Shown here piece after piece: positions 18,598-25,135 of a stretch of 49,489 nucleotides of DNA. Under the pieces are notes generated by a model that saw nothing but the letters and a program-made list of their open reading frames with translations, was not told the DNA's origin and searched no databases. The translations under genes and the position numbers were made by a program. Source of the stretch: an uncultured Clostridia bacterium (GTDB taxonomy: Bacteria > Bacillota > Clostridia > Oscillospirales > Ruminococcaceae). The stretch spans positions 1-49,489 of the forward strand of contig CANQTP010000014.1 of the NCBI GenBank assembly GCA_947626755.1, given 5' to 3'. Position 1 is the first letter of the stretch. Every line of letters begins with the position of its first letter.

Positions 18598-19176
18598 ACC
18601 GTTTTCCCTCACTTTCTCAAGGTCTTCTTCGCTGTCGGCTTTGATAAACTCCATCCAGACAGCTTTGCGGTCAAGCTTTCCGCCGCTTGTATGCGCTTTG
18701 ACTTTATTCAGTTCAAAGAAATGTATGCTGAATTTGTCGGAAAATACTTCGTGAGTATCGCTCATCGCCGCAACTATCTCGGTGTGATACTGTTCCCTGT
18801 TTTTAAATATGGTATGATCCATGATATTCACAGCGATAGTCTTTTTAAGATCGCCGTATCTTTCGCCTTTTTTCAGCCCCGATGTATAAAGTTTCGACCA
18901 GTAGAACAGTGTCCGCTCCCTGAAATCACTCATATAGCTCAGCTGTATTTCCACATCTACAAGTGTTCCGTCCACATCAAGGGAAAGATCAAGCCTGCCG
19001 AACTTTCCTTCCTCGGTCTCCGGCGGAAGTTCCGGATTCATTACCTGTATATTCCTTATGGAATCAAGGGGAATATCAAGTATGTCCGACAGGAACACTT
19101 TTAGTATATCCGGATTTTCCATAAAGAACTTTTTAAATATAACGTCTATTTTTATACTAACTATTTCTCTGCCCAT
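18280..19176 (-). CDS. Rpn family recombination-promoting nuclease, second locus
   Basis: This 298-residue Rpn protein has the same plan as the one at 853-1731. The nuclease half has Ile-Asp-Val-Ile-Phe-Lys-Lys near the start, Gly-Arg-Leu-Asp-Leu-Ser and Asp-Val-Glu-Ile-Gln (D...ExQ active site). Its charged tail is dominated by four copies of the octapeptide Lys-Ile-Gly-Arg-Gln-Glu-Gly-Val, 24 bp each. The two Rpn proteins are related in the nuclease half and clearly diverged in the tail. AAGGTGG lies before the ATG. An internal ATG at 18597 has GTGAGGG eight bases upstream. A near-consensus promoter is at 19222-19250. Downstream genes (tail copy, hydrolase, ComM-like) are probably cotranscribed. 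Confidence 0.88.
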   Translation of the reverse strand: MGREIVSIKIDVIFKKFFMENPDILKVFLSDILDIPLDSIRNIQVMNPELPPETEEGKFGRLDLSLDVDGTLVDVEIQLSYMSDFRERTLFYWSKLYTSGLKKGERYGDLKKTIAVNIMDHTIFKNREQYHTEIVAAMSDTHEVFSDKFSIHFFELNKVKAHTSGGKLDRKAVWMEFIKADSEEDLEKVRENGMDIMDRAVNIVFDMSDDTKTRELARWREKSLLDMMSSLDTAKNEGLKIGRQEGVKIGRQEGVKIGRQEGVKIGRQEGRDEERAAIISKLRLSGMTEEEINRILNL

Positions 19177-19221
19177 AATATTCCACCTTCTGACCTGCTT
19201 TGCACTTTATCGTACAAATAT

Positions 19222-19250
19222 ATTATACCACATTTCTTTCGGAATTGCAA
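19222..19250 (-). promoter_or_regulatory. Promoter of the second Rpn locus
   Basis: TTGCAA at 19245-19250, a 17-base spacer and TATAAT at 19222-19227 on the minus strand. The bases around the -10 box (GTG, N, TATAATATA) match those of the first Rpn promoter and of the promoter at 87-115. Confidence 0.75.
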
Positions 19251-19310
19251 CAAAAATGGCCGCTAAATGAAAATTCATGAAAAATAGTTGTTAAAAATTT
19301 TTAAAACCTA

Positions 19311-19339
19311 TTTTCAAACGGAAAAATTTATGATATACT
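19311..19339 (+). promoter_or_regulatory. Promoter of the phosphoglucomutase gene
   Basis: A TTTTCA -35 box at 19311-19316 and a TATACT -10 box at 19334-19339 are separated by 17 bases. The transcript would have a leader of about 70 bases. Confidence 0.6.
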
Positions 19340-19416
19340 ATAAATTATAAGATAATAAGAGAACTTTTCGGCGCGGTCTAAACGCCGTGAAATTTTCAGA
19401 CATGGAGGTAATTTTT

Positions 19417-21138
19417 ATGAACGAAACCGAACTCTATTCCCTCTGGCTTGAAAAAGCTGTTGACGACCCGGATCTGCAGACAGAACTCAAATCTATCGAA
19501 GGCGATAAGGACGCTATCACCGACCGTTTCTACCGCGATCTCGAATTCGGCACGGGCGGTCTGAGAGGCGTTATCGGCGCGGGCGCGTACAGAATGAACA
19601 TCTACACCATCAGACGCGCTACTCAGGGACTTGCCGATTACGTCAACGAAGCTTTCCCCGTTAATCCTTCCGTTGCAATTGCTTACGACAGCAGGATCAA
19701 ATCCGACGTTTTCGCAAAAGAAGCCGCTTCCGTACTTGCCGCAAACGGCATTAAAGTACACATCTACAGCGAACTCATGCCTACTCCTATGCTCTCCTTT
19801 GCAGTCCGTCAGCTGAAATGCAGCGCGGGTATCGTTATCACCGCAAGTCACAACCCCGCTAAATACAACGGCTACAAAGTCTACGGTTCGGACGGCTGTC
19901 AGCTTACCCTCGGAGCTGCCGAGATAGTTCTCAAGAATATAAATAAAGTCCCCATGTTTGACGGTGCCAAACTCATTCCCTTTGACAAAGGTCTTGCAGA
20001 CGGCACTATCGAATACATCGGTCAGGACGTTATCTCCGCATACATTGAAAAAGTTGCCGAACAGGGTATCCACACCGACCTGTGCGCTTCCAGCGGTCTG
20101 AAAGTCGTTTACACTCCCCTTAACGGAACGGGCAACAAGCCTGTACGCATGATACTTAAAAAGATAGGCATTACCGATGTTACCGTTGTTCCCGAGCAGG
20201 AATATCCCAACGGAAACTTTACTACCTGTCCGTTCCCCAACCCCGAGATCAAGGAAGCTCTTGCTCTCGGTCTGAAGCTCTGTGAGACCGTAAAACCCGA
20301 TCTTCTCCTTGCCACCGACCCCGACTGCGACCGTGTGGGAATTGCTGTTCCCGACGGAAAGGGCGGCTATGTTCTTTTCAGCGGAAACGAAGTAGGCGCA
20401 ATGCTTCTTGAATACATCTGCGCGGAAAGGACAAAGCTGGGAACGATGCCCGAAGAGCCTATCGCCGTAAAAACTATCGTTACCACCGATATTACCAAAG
20501 CTATTGCCAAGGAATACGGCGTAAAGATAGTTGAAGTCCTCACAGGCTTCAAGTTCATAGGCGAACAGATAGGCTTCCTTGAGGACAAGGGCGAGCAGGA
20601 CAGATACATTTTCGGCTTTGAGGAAAGCTACGGCTATCTTGCAGGATCTTATGTAAGAGACAAGGACGCCGTTGTGGCTTCCATGCTGATATGCGAAATG
20701 GCTGCATTCTACCGCACAAAGGGAATTTCCCTGCTGCAGGCGCGTGAGAATATGTACAAGAAGTACGGCGTTTACACCCACGCACAGCAGTCCTTCACCT
20801 GCGAGGGCGCAAGCGGTATGCAGAGAATGAAAGAGATCATGACCGATCTGCGTACAAACACTCCCAAGGAAATTGCCGGTCTTACAGTTACAAGATTTGA
20901 CGACTACCTTGACAGCACTTCCACCGATTGTGCAACAGGCGCAAAAACAAAGCTCACTCTTCCCAAATCGGACGTGCTTACATTTGCCCTGACAGACGGT
21001 GCTTCGGTAATAATCCGTCCTTCGGGAACAGAACCCAAGATCAAGGCTTACTACACCACAACAGGAACCACAAAGAAAGAATCGGACGCTCTTGAAGCAA
21101 AGATCGCCGACGATTTCAAGGCAAAACTCGGTTTCTGA
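19417..21138 (+). CDS. Phosphoglucomutase / phosphomannomutase
   Basis: This 573-residue alpha-D-phosphohexomutase interconverts sugar 1- and 6-phosphates, linking glycogen, cell-wall and cellobiose metabolism to glycolysis. The catalytic phosphoserine loop is Thr-Ala-Ser-His-Asn-Pro (near residue 145), the metal loop is Asp-Pro-Asp-Cys-Asp-Arg (near 305), the sugar loop is Glu-Glu-Ser-Tyr-Gly-Tyr (near 400), and the phosphate loop is Arg-Pro-Ser-Gly-Thr-Glu-Pro-Lys near the C terminus. Length and motifs fit the PgcA/PGM2-like branch found in Firmicutes. ATG 19417 is chosen because GGAGG sits 8 bases upstream; a frame-open ATG at 19387 has no such site. In a Ruminococcus-like cellulose user it would act after cellobiose phosphorylase (inference). 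Confidence 0.95.
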   Translation: MNETELYSLWLEKAVDDPDLQTELKSIEGDKDAITDRFYRDLEFGTGGLRGVIGAGAYRMNIYTIRRATQGLADYVNEAFPVNPSVAIAYDSRIKSDVFAKEAASVLAANGIKVHIYSELMPTPMLSFAVRQLKCSAGIVITASHNPAKYNGYKVYGSDGCQLTLGAAEIVLKNINKVPMFDGAKLIPFDKGLADGTIEYIGQDVISAYIEKVAEQGIHTDLCASSGLKVVYTPLNGTGNKPVRMILKKIGITDVTVVPEQEYPNGNFTTCPFPNPEIKEALALGLKLCETVKPDLLLATDPDCDRVGIAVPDGKGGYVLFSGNEVGAMLLEYICAERTKLGTMPEEPIAVKTIVTTDITKAIAKEYGVKIVEVLTGFKFIGEQIGFLEDKGEQDRYIFGFEESYGYLAGSYVRDKDAVVASMLICEMAAFYRTKGISLLQARENMYKKYGVYTHAQQSFTCEGASGMQRMKEIMTDLRTNTPKEIAGLTVTRFDDYLDSTSTDCATGAKTKLTLPKSDVLTFALTDGASVIIRPSGTEPKIKAYYTTTGTTKKESDALEAKIADDFKAKLGF

Positions 21139-21157
21139 TACGAATAACATCAAAAGC

Positions 21158-21194
21158 AAATGCCGATCCTCAGAACAGGGGATCGGCATTTTTT
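21158..21194. terminator. Bidirectional terminator between phosphoglucomutase and nucleoside kinase
   Basis: A 12-bp stem AAATGCCGATCC / GGATCGGCATTT with a 10-base loop and T-runs on both strands. It serves the two convergent genes. Confidence 0.85.
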
Positions 21195-21199
21195 GAATA

Positions 21200-22141
21200 T
21201 CAGTATTTAAAACTGCTGCCGCCTATAAATTCGCGGACAAGCGAGTCGGAAGGAACGTTCTTCCCGGGAAGCGGGGCAAGTTCTCCGAGAGTCTTTACAA
21301 GTTCCCGATAGTCCTCAATATCGGCGGAAAAATCTTCGGGATCTTTAAGATCGTCCATAAGCATTGATCTGTAAACCGACGGTTCATATGCAAGAAACGT
21401 GTCAATGTCAAAATGTGCACGTCCTTTATGCGGCATTATGTAAAGGTCTTCCCCGCGGGTAACGCTGGGCAGCATTGCAAAAACTTCCTTTGCGCTCCTG
21501 CCGCGGAAAAGCTTGTCGCGGCAAAGTCTGCGCATGAGCCTGATAAGTCTCGGGTGGAGAAGAGTGCCGTCGCTGTTTCTGATACGGGTGCGGACGCTGA
21601 CATAAACACAGGTTGTAAAATCGTCCGTATCGCCTGTTACCTGAGGATTCAGGGCGTGTATGCCTTCAATAATAACTATCTCGTCCTTCCCGCGGCAGAT
21701 AGTTTTCCCGGGGTTTCTGCTCTGGGTCTTGAAATTGAAGCGCGGGATCTCCACAGGTTCACAGCGCGACAGCTTTTCAAGATGTTCCGAAAATAACGGT
21801 ATATCCATTCTCAGCGGCGATTCAAGATCAATGTTGCCGTTTTCGTCATGGGGGATCTCCCCCACTCCGCTTGGGAGGAAATAATTATCCATGGAAATTA
21901 TATGCACAGGCAGACCTTTTTCTTTAAGCCGCTGACCGATACGCAGTGCGCCCGTGGTCTTTCCCGAGCCTGACGGTCCCGACACAAGCACAAGAGGACG
22001 TTTCTTATGATCCATATAAATTTTTTCGGCAGCTTCGGCGATCCCCTGCTTGTAGATGTCCTCACATTTCTTTACATATGCCGCGGTATCGGAAGAAAGT
22101 CCGCTGTTTATTTTTGACGCGTCAATAAAATTTGTTATCAT
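21200..22141 (-). CDS. Uridine-kinase-like nucleoside kinase
   Basis: This 313-residue P-loop kinase has Walker A Gly-Pro-Ser-Gly-Ser-Gly-Lys-Thr near residue 55, Ser-Met-Asp-Asn-Tyr-Phe (substrate Asp) near 85, and Glu-Gly-Ile-His-Ala-Leu-Asn near 160, the pattern of phosphoribulokinase/uridine kinase proteins. It corresponds to the C-terminal kinase half of the TGS-containing clostridial nucleoside kinases; no TGS or threonyl-tRNA-synthetase-like N-terminal domain is present. It would phosphorylate uridine or cytidine in pyrimidine salvage. AAGGAGAA precedes the ATG and a promoter candidate lies at 22211-22239. Confidence 0.88.
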   Translation of the reverse strand: MITNFIDASKINSGLSSDTAAYVKKCEDIYKQGIAEAAEKIYMDHKKRPLVLVSGPSGSGKTTGALRIGQRLKEKGLPVHIISMDNYFLPSGVGEIPHDENGNIDLESPLRMDIPLFSEHLEKLSRCEPVEIPRFNFKTQSRNPGKTICRGKDEIVIIEGIHALNPQVTGDTDDFTTCVYVSVRTRIRNSDGTLLHPRLIRLMRRLCRDKLFRGRSAKEVFAMLPSVTRGEDLYIMPHKGRAHFDIDTFLAYEPSVYRSMLMDDLKDPEDFSADIEDYRELVKTLGELAPLPGKNVPSDSLVREFIGGSSFKY

Positions 22142-22210
22142 AGAAAATTCTCCTTAAAAAGTCAGTCCGACAGCAATTATACCGTATCTTTACGGAGCGC
22201 CGATACAGAT

Positions 22211-22239
22211 ATTTTACCATGTTCCGTGAAATTTTTCAA
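22211..22239 (-). promoter_or_regulatory. Promoter of the nucleoside kinase gene
   Basis: TTGAAA at 22234-22239, 17 bases, TAAAAT at 22211-22216 on the minus strand. It leaves a leader of about 65 bases. Confidence 0.5.
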
Positions 22240-22320
22240 CATCTGCGGAAAAATTTTTTAGGAATTTGTAACGATCTGCAAAATAAAAAGTTTAATATAC
22301 AGAAAGCGAGGTGAACGGCT

Positions 22321-22788
22321 CTGAAACCTGACGAAACATACAAGCAGTACGCAGATACGGTTTTCAGGTATCTTATGGTCCTTACAGGGAATGAGGACAT
22401 TTCAGAAGAACTTACACAGGAAACTTTTTTCCGCGCCGTAAAGAATTCGGACAAATTTGACGGAAGCGTCAAAATTACCACATGGTTATGCGCAATTGCC
22501 AAAAATGCGTACTTTTCCTACCTTAAAAAAGCAAAGCGTAACATAGACAAAGACATAGGAGAAATGGAGATACCCGATGAAACGGACTTTCTGGAGCGGG
22601 AAAACTGACGCGAGATCTTCAGAGCCGTTCACAAGCTTGAAGAACCGTATCGGGAAATTATCCTGCTAAGACTTAATACCGACATGAAATTTTCCGACAT
22701 CGGCGATATATTCGGCAAGTCGGAAGTGTGGACGCGGGTGACGTTCTACCGCGGCAAGGAAAAACTCAAACAATTACTGGAGGAATGA
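22321..22788 (+). pseudogene. ECF sigma factor interrupted by an in-frame TGA
   Basis: Read in one frame this is a complete ~155-residue ECF sigma factor. Region 2 lies in 22321-22605 (Tyr-Ala-Asp-Thr-Val-Phe-Arg-Tyr-Leu, then Glu-Glu-Leu-Thr-Gln-Glu-Thr-Phe and Thr-Trp-Leu-Cys-Ala-Ile-Ala). Region 4 lies in 22609-22785 (Arg-Glu-Ile-Phe-Arg-Ala-Val-His-Lys-Leu, Pro-Tyr-Arg-Glu-Ile-Ile, and a helix-turn-helix Asp-Ile-Gly-Asp-Ile-Phe-Gly-Lys-Ser). A TGA at 22606-22608 in the linker separates them. There is no ATG at the expected start; CTG at 22321, after GCGAGGTGA, is the best start, otherwise ATG 22375 truncates region 2. It may be a nonsense-mutated gene, a read-through gene (TGA followed by C is a leaky context), or carry a sequencing error. 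The anti-sigma gene follows 3 bases after the stop and is intact. Confidence 0.75.
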
Positions 22789-22791
22789 GCC

Positions 22792-23994
22792 ATGACCTGT
22801 AATATCATCGAGGATCTGCTGCCGCTGTATGCGGACAATATCTGTTCGGACGACAGCAGAGACCTTATCGAACAGCATATCGCCCAATGCGAAGATTGCA
22901 GAAAGAAGCTTGAAGCCATGACCGAACAGCATGATATTCCCAAAAAGAAAGGAGAAGCAAAAATGCCGTTCAAAAAAGTAAAAAAACATTATCTGAGAAT
23001 AATCATTGTAACGCTTATTATCTGCGTCATTGCAATAATTCCGTCTGTTACGGCAATAGTCCTGACCGTGAACGATCAATGCGGAACGGGACGTGGCTGG
23101 GCTGTCATTGCATTTGAAAAGCGCATGACGGAAACTGTTTCCTACCTGAAAAATGGCGAGTACCGACAATTTCTCGATCATGTGGATATTGTAAATCAGC
23201 ACGAATACAGTCAGGAAGAACTTTCGGGGTTCAAGGATATTTTTGCCGATGAATTCAAACGCTTTTTTGAGAAATATCCCATAAAGAAAATAAAAGTCAT
23301 CGGACGGACGGGGACTCCGAATGACTGCACGGAGGGCATTGTTCAGGCAGAGTTAGAGACCGAATATTCCGACAGGCAGAAAGCTGTATATTTCTATTTC
23401 TACCTTGGTGAACTTTACGAAAACAGCAATGATCTTTATATTGACGGTTTTGATATAAAATGTATGTCACGGGATATTCCGTTTATAAAAGACACTCAAT
23501 ATGATATTCCGCTTGACGGAAATATTCTGTCCGATATGAAAATACAGCTGCCGATACTTGACTTCCCGGATATTGGTTTTACCGAGGAATATTTCGGACA
23601 TCTGAAAAACGCGCAGAAATTTGAAGAAGTGAGCTCTATGTCGTTATTCTTCTACAAAGAGGGAAAATACGAGAATTTCAAAGAATTCAGCGATACCATG
23701 AATGCGGATATTCAGGATCTTGCATCGGCATATGATTATATCGGCTGTGAAGTGGGCGCGCTTACCTACGAGCCGTCCGATATTATAAACAAAGGCGATA
23801 TGCTTTACTTCCGGAAAGTCAAACTGACTTTTTCCGACAAGGACGGCGAAGAATTTTCGGTAAGTTTTTCAATGCCGATAGATCCCACGGGCTATCCGGA
23901 AACGATAACTTACTTTCAGGATATTTCCTACTCCGACAACGCACCTGACGAATTCAGGACTTTATTTGAAAAAGCGTTTACTTTGCAAAAATAA
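22792..23994 (+). CDS. Zinc-finger anti-sigma factor, membrane-anchored
   Basis: This 400-residue protein has the N-terminal zf-HC2 anti-sigma domain (His-Ile-Ala-Gln-Cys-Glu-Asp-Cys, the HxxxCxxC zinc site near residues 29-36), a basic linker, one transmembrane helix at about 63-88, and an extracytoplasmic domain of about 310 residues that I do not recognise. It should hold the ECF sigma factor at the membrane until an envelope signal is sensed. GGAGG lies 11 bases before the ATG, inside the last codons of the sigma gene, so the pair is translationally coupled. The frame is intact over 400 codons although its partner gene carries a stop, which argues that the pair still has a function or lost it recently. 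Confidence 0.85.
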   Translation: MTCNIIEDLLPLYADNICSDDSRDLIEQHIAQCEDCRKKLEAMTEQHDIPKKKGEAKMPFKKVKKHYLRIIIVTLIICVIAIIPSVTAIVLTVNDQCGTGRGWAVIAFEKRMTETVSYLKNGEYRQFLDHVDIVNQHEYSQEELSGFKDIFADEFKRFFEKYPIKKIKVIGRTGTPNDCTEGIVQAELETEYSDRQKAVYFYFYLGELYENSNDLYIDGFDIKCMSRDIPFIKDTQYDIPLDGNILSDMKIQLPILDFPDIGFTEEYFGHLKNAQKFEEVSSMSLFFYKEGKYENFKEFSDTMNADIQDLASAYDYIGCEVGALTYEPSDIINKGDMLYFRKVKLTFSDKDGEEFSVSFSMPIDPTGYPETITYFQDISYSDNAPDEFRTLFEKAFTLQK

Positions 23995-24008
23995 TGGTTA
24001 ATATTTGA

Positions 24009-24042
24009 GCAAGGCTGTGGGAAAGTCTCCCCGCAGCCTTGC
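24009..24042 (+). terminator. Terminator after the anti-sigma gene
   Basis: A 13-bp stem GCAAGGCTGTGGG / CCCGCAGCCTTGC (one G-T pair) with an 8-base loop, followed by TTGTTT. Confidence 0.75.
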
Positions 24043-24052
24043 TTGTTTGGTG

Positions 24053-24595
24053 TTATACGAGTATCGGTAATTCTTTCTGTGTCCATTCATATGCTCCTTT
24101 TTCAAGATCTTTGAAATCAAAGCATCTTTGCGATATTTTGTCATCAGGCTTGGAATATTTTCGTTGATATAGTGCTAATGCAGCTTGTTCCAAAGGTAAT
24201 TTTTGTATTTCAGCCATTTCTGTTTTCAATAAGCTGATATACTTGTTTCGTGTTGCTGTGTCTTTAAATGCAACATATTTATCAATATCGCTATAATTTA
24301 ATTTAGTCAGTTCATTTATGGGAACGGGAAACATATAATTTAAATTTATTACAGCAATCAACCTGTTTGATTTAGGTTCTATTATTTTATAAAAATCTAT
24401 ACTGTTTTTCATGTTATTATGCCGCGGTTTAGGAGAAGATACCTGAGTAACATATACAAGATCATCAACAGTAAATAAAGAACCAAAAAACGGCTTTATT
24501 CTGTCTTTACCATAATTTGTATTTGGTATCCGCTTGTCAAATTTGTTTCTTAAAAAATCGGTGTATCCTTCATTAATGATTTTCCATTCAAACAT
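24053..24595 (-). CDS. toxN: Type III toxin, ToxN/AbiQ family endoribonuclease
   Basis: This 180-residue protein matches the ToxN/AbiQ family in length and layout. It has Tyr-x-x-Phe-Leu-Arg near residue 12, Asp-Lys-Arg-Ile-Pro near 20, Lys-Pro-Phe-Phe-Gly-Ser-Leu-Phe near 35, and the hallmark Val-Ser-Ser-Pro-Lys-Pro-Arg-His-Asn-Asn-Met-Lys-Asn near 55 that carries active-site residues. Val-Ile-Asn-Leu-Asn-Tyr-Met-Phe-Pro-Val-Pro follows near 90. Such toxins cut RNA and are held inactive by their repeat RNA; several abort phage infection. The start is ATG 24595 (AAGGA upstream); the frame continues upstream through the antitoxin RNA but that is not coding. Promoter, repeats, leaky terminator and toxin lie in the standard order. 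The gene is markedly AT-rich compared with its neighbours, which suggests acquisition. Confidence 0.92.
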   Translation of the reverse strand: MFEWKIINEGYTDFLRNKFDKRIPNTNYGKDRIKPFFGSLFTVDDLVYVTQVSSPKPRHNNMKNSIDFYKIIEPKSNRLIAVINLNYMFPVPINELTKLNYSDIDKYVAFKDTATRNKYISLLKTEMAEIQKLPLEQAALALYQRKYSKPDDKISQRCFDFKDLEKGAYEWTQKELPILV

Positions 24596-24616
24596 ATAGA
24601 TAACTTCCTTATGTAT

Positions 24617-24647
24617 AAGAAAAGACCGTTTATGGCGGTCTTTTCTT
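24617..24647 (-). terminator. Leaky terminator between antitoxin RNA and toxin gene
   Basis: A perfect 12-bp stem (AAGAAAAGACCG / CGGTCTTTTCTT) with a 7-base loop sits between the repeats and the ToxN ribosome binding site. In known type III systems a terminator in this place makes antitoxin RNA far more abundant than toxin mRNA. Confidence 0.85.
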
Positions 24648-24655
24648 GCTATTAA

Positions 24656-24754
24656 AACGATTTTAGACGGTTTCGTAACCCCTATTAAAACGATTTTAGA
24701 CGGATTCGCAACCCCTATTAAGACGATTTTAGACGGATTCGCAACCCCTATTAA
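24656..24754 (-). ncRNA. toxI: Type III antitoxin repeat RNA (ToxI-like)
   Basis: Three direct repeats of exactly 33 nt lie head to tail at 24722-24754, 24689-24721 and 24656-24688, with a 5-base partial fourth copy. On the transcribed minus strand each unit starts TTAATAGGGG and ends AAAATCGTC or AAAATCGTT. Copies 1 and 2 differ at one base (the last); copy 3 has two additional changes. Known ToxI RNAs have 2-6 repeats of 33-45 nt; each unit is cut out by the toxin and folds as a pseudoknot that blocks it. There is no room for a protein-coding reading of this stretch. Confidence 0.88.
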
Positions 24755-24781
24755 GCAAGCAATATATGCTTTACCACTTGT

Positions 24782-24811
24782 ATTATAACATACAGAAGCT
24801 TTAATAATCAA
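24782..24811 (-). promoter_or_regulatory. Promoter of the ToxI-ToxN module
   Basis: TTGATT at 24806-24811, an 18-base spacer, and TATAAT at 24782-24787 on the minus strand. The start point would be about 20-25 bases before the first 33-nt repeat. Confidence 0.8.
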
Positions 24812-24875
24812 TTGCCTTTTTTGCTAAAAAAGCTGCCGCATTATTGTATATCTTGCACGTGAACATAAAGCCCTA

Positions 24876-25135
24876 CAGGCAAAGTTTTGCTATCTTACGC
24901 ATAAATATAGTTTAACTGAAATAAAGGTTAAATTGCCAAGAGTTTTTCCGTCCATACAGACGGGATTTTTTGTTTGCAGACCGTGCTTTACCTTGTCTCA
25001 CGGCAGATATTTATTTGAAAATATCCAAACTTTGCCTGAATGCGTGCAGGCTCAGCCTGCTCTCAACTCTTAACTCTCAACTCTAAAAAGGCTCAGCCTG
25101 CTCTCAACTCTCAACTCTTAACTCTTAACTCTCTT
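24876..25135. repeat. Composite interspersed repeat downstream of the flavoprotein gene
   Basis: This 300-base gap holds no gene. It contains the 20-bp motif at 24876-24895 (inverted copy of 1915-1934), a weak hairpin at 24946-24965 with a T-run on the plus strand, TCTCACGGCAG at 24996-25006, ACTTTGCCTGAA up to 25040, and the palindrome GCAGGCTCAGCCTGC at 25046-25060 followed by CTCAACT/TTAACTC 7-mers. A second shorter palindrome (GGCTCAGCC) near 25090 and more 7-mers run to 25135. The 7-mers enter the coding end of the gene that stops at 25118. Confidence 0.75.

Noticed and set aside
19396-21189. A 597-codon open frame on the minus strand opposite phosphoglucomutase, and similar long frames opposite rpoC, rpoB, secA and hydB
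   Set aside because: They have no ribosome binding site at a sensible start, Cys/Phe/Val-rich composition typical of antisense reading, and the opposite strand encodes clear enzymes.
22606-22608. Genome-wide recoding of TGA as tryptophan to explain the interrupted sigma factor
   Set aside because: TGA ends other genes here in the expected place (for example the ABC gene at 4418, the hydrolase at 17009 and the sigma factor itself at 22786).
24656-24754. Short CRISPR-like array
   Set aside because: The 33-nt units are directly adjacent with no unique spacers, and a ToxN-type gene, terminator and promoter are in place.
24596-24811. N-terminal extension of the ToxN gene through the repeats
   Set aside because: It would translate the repeat RNA into a Pro-Ser-Lys-Ile-Val-Leu-Ile repeat; the ribosome binding site, family length and terminator position all support ATG 24595.
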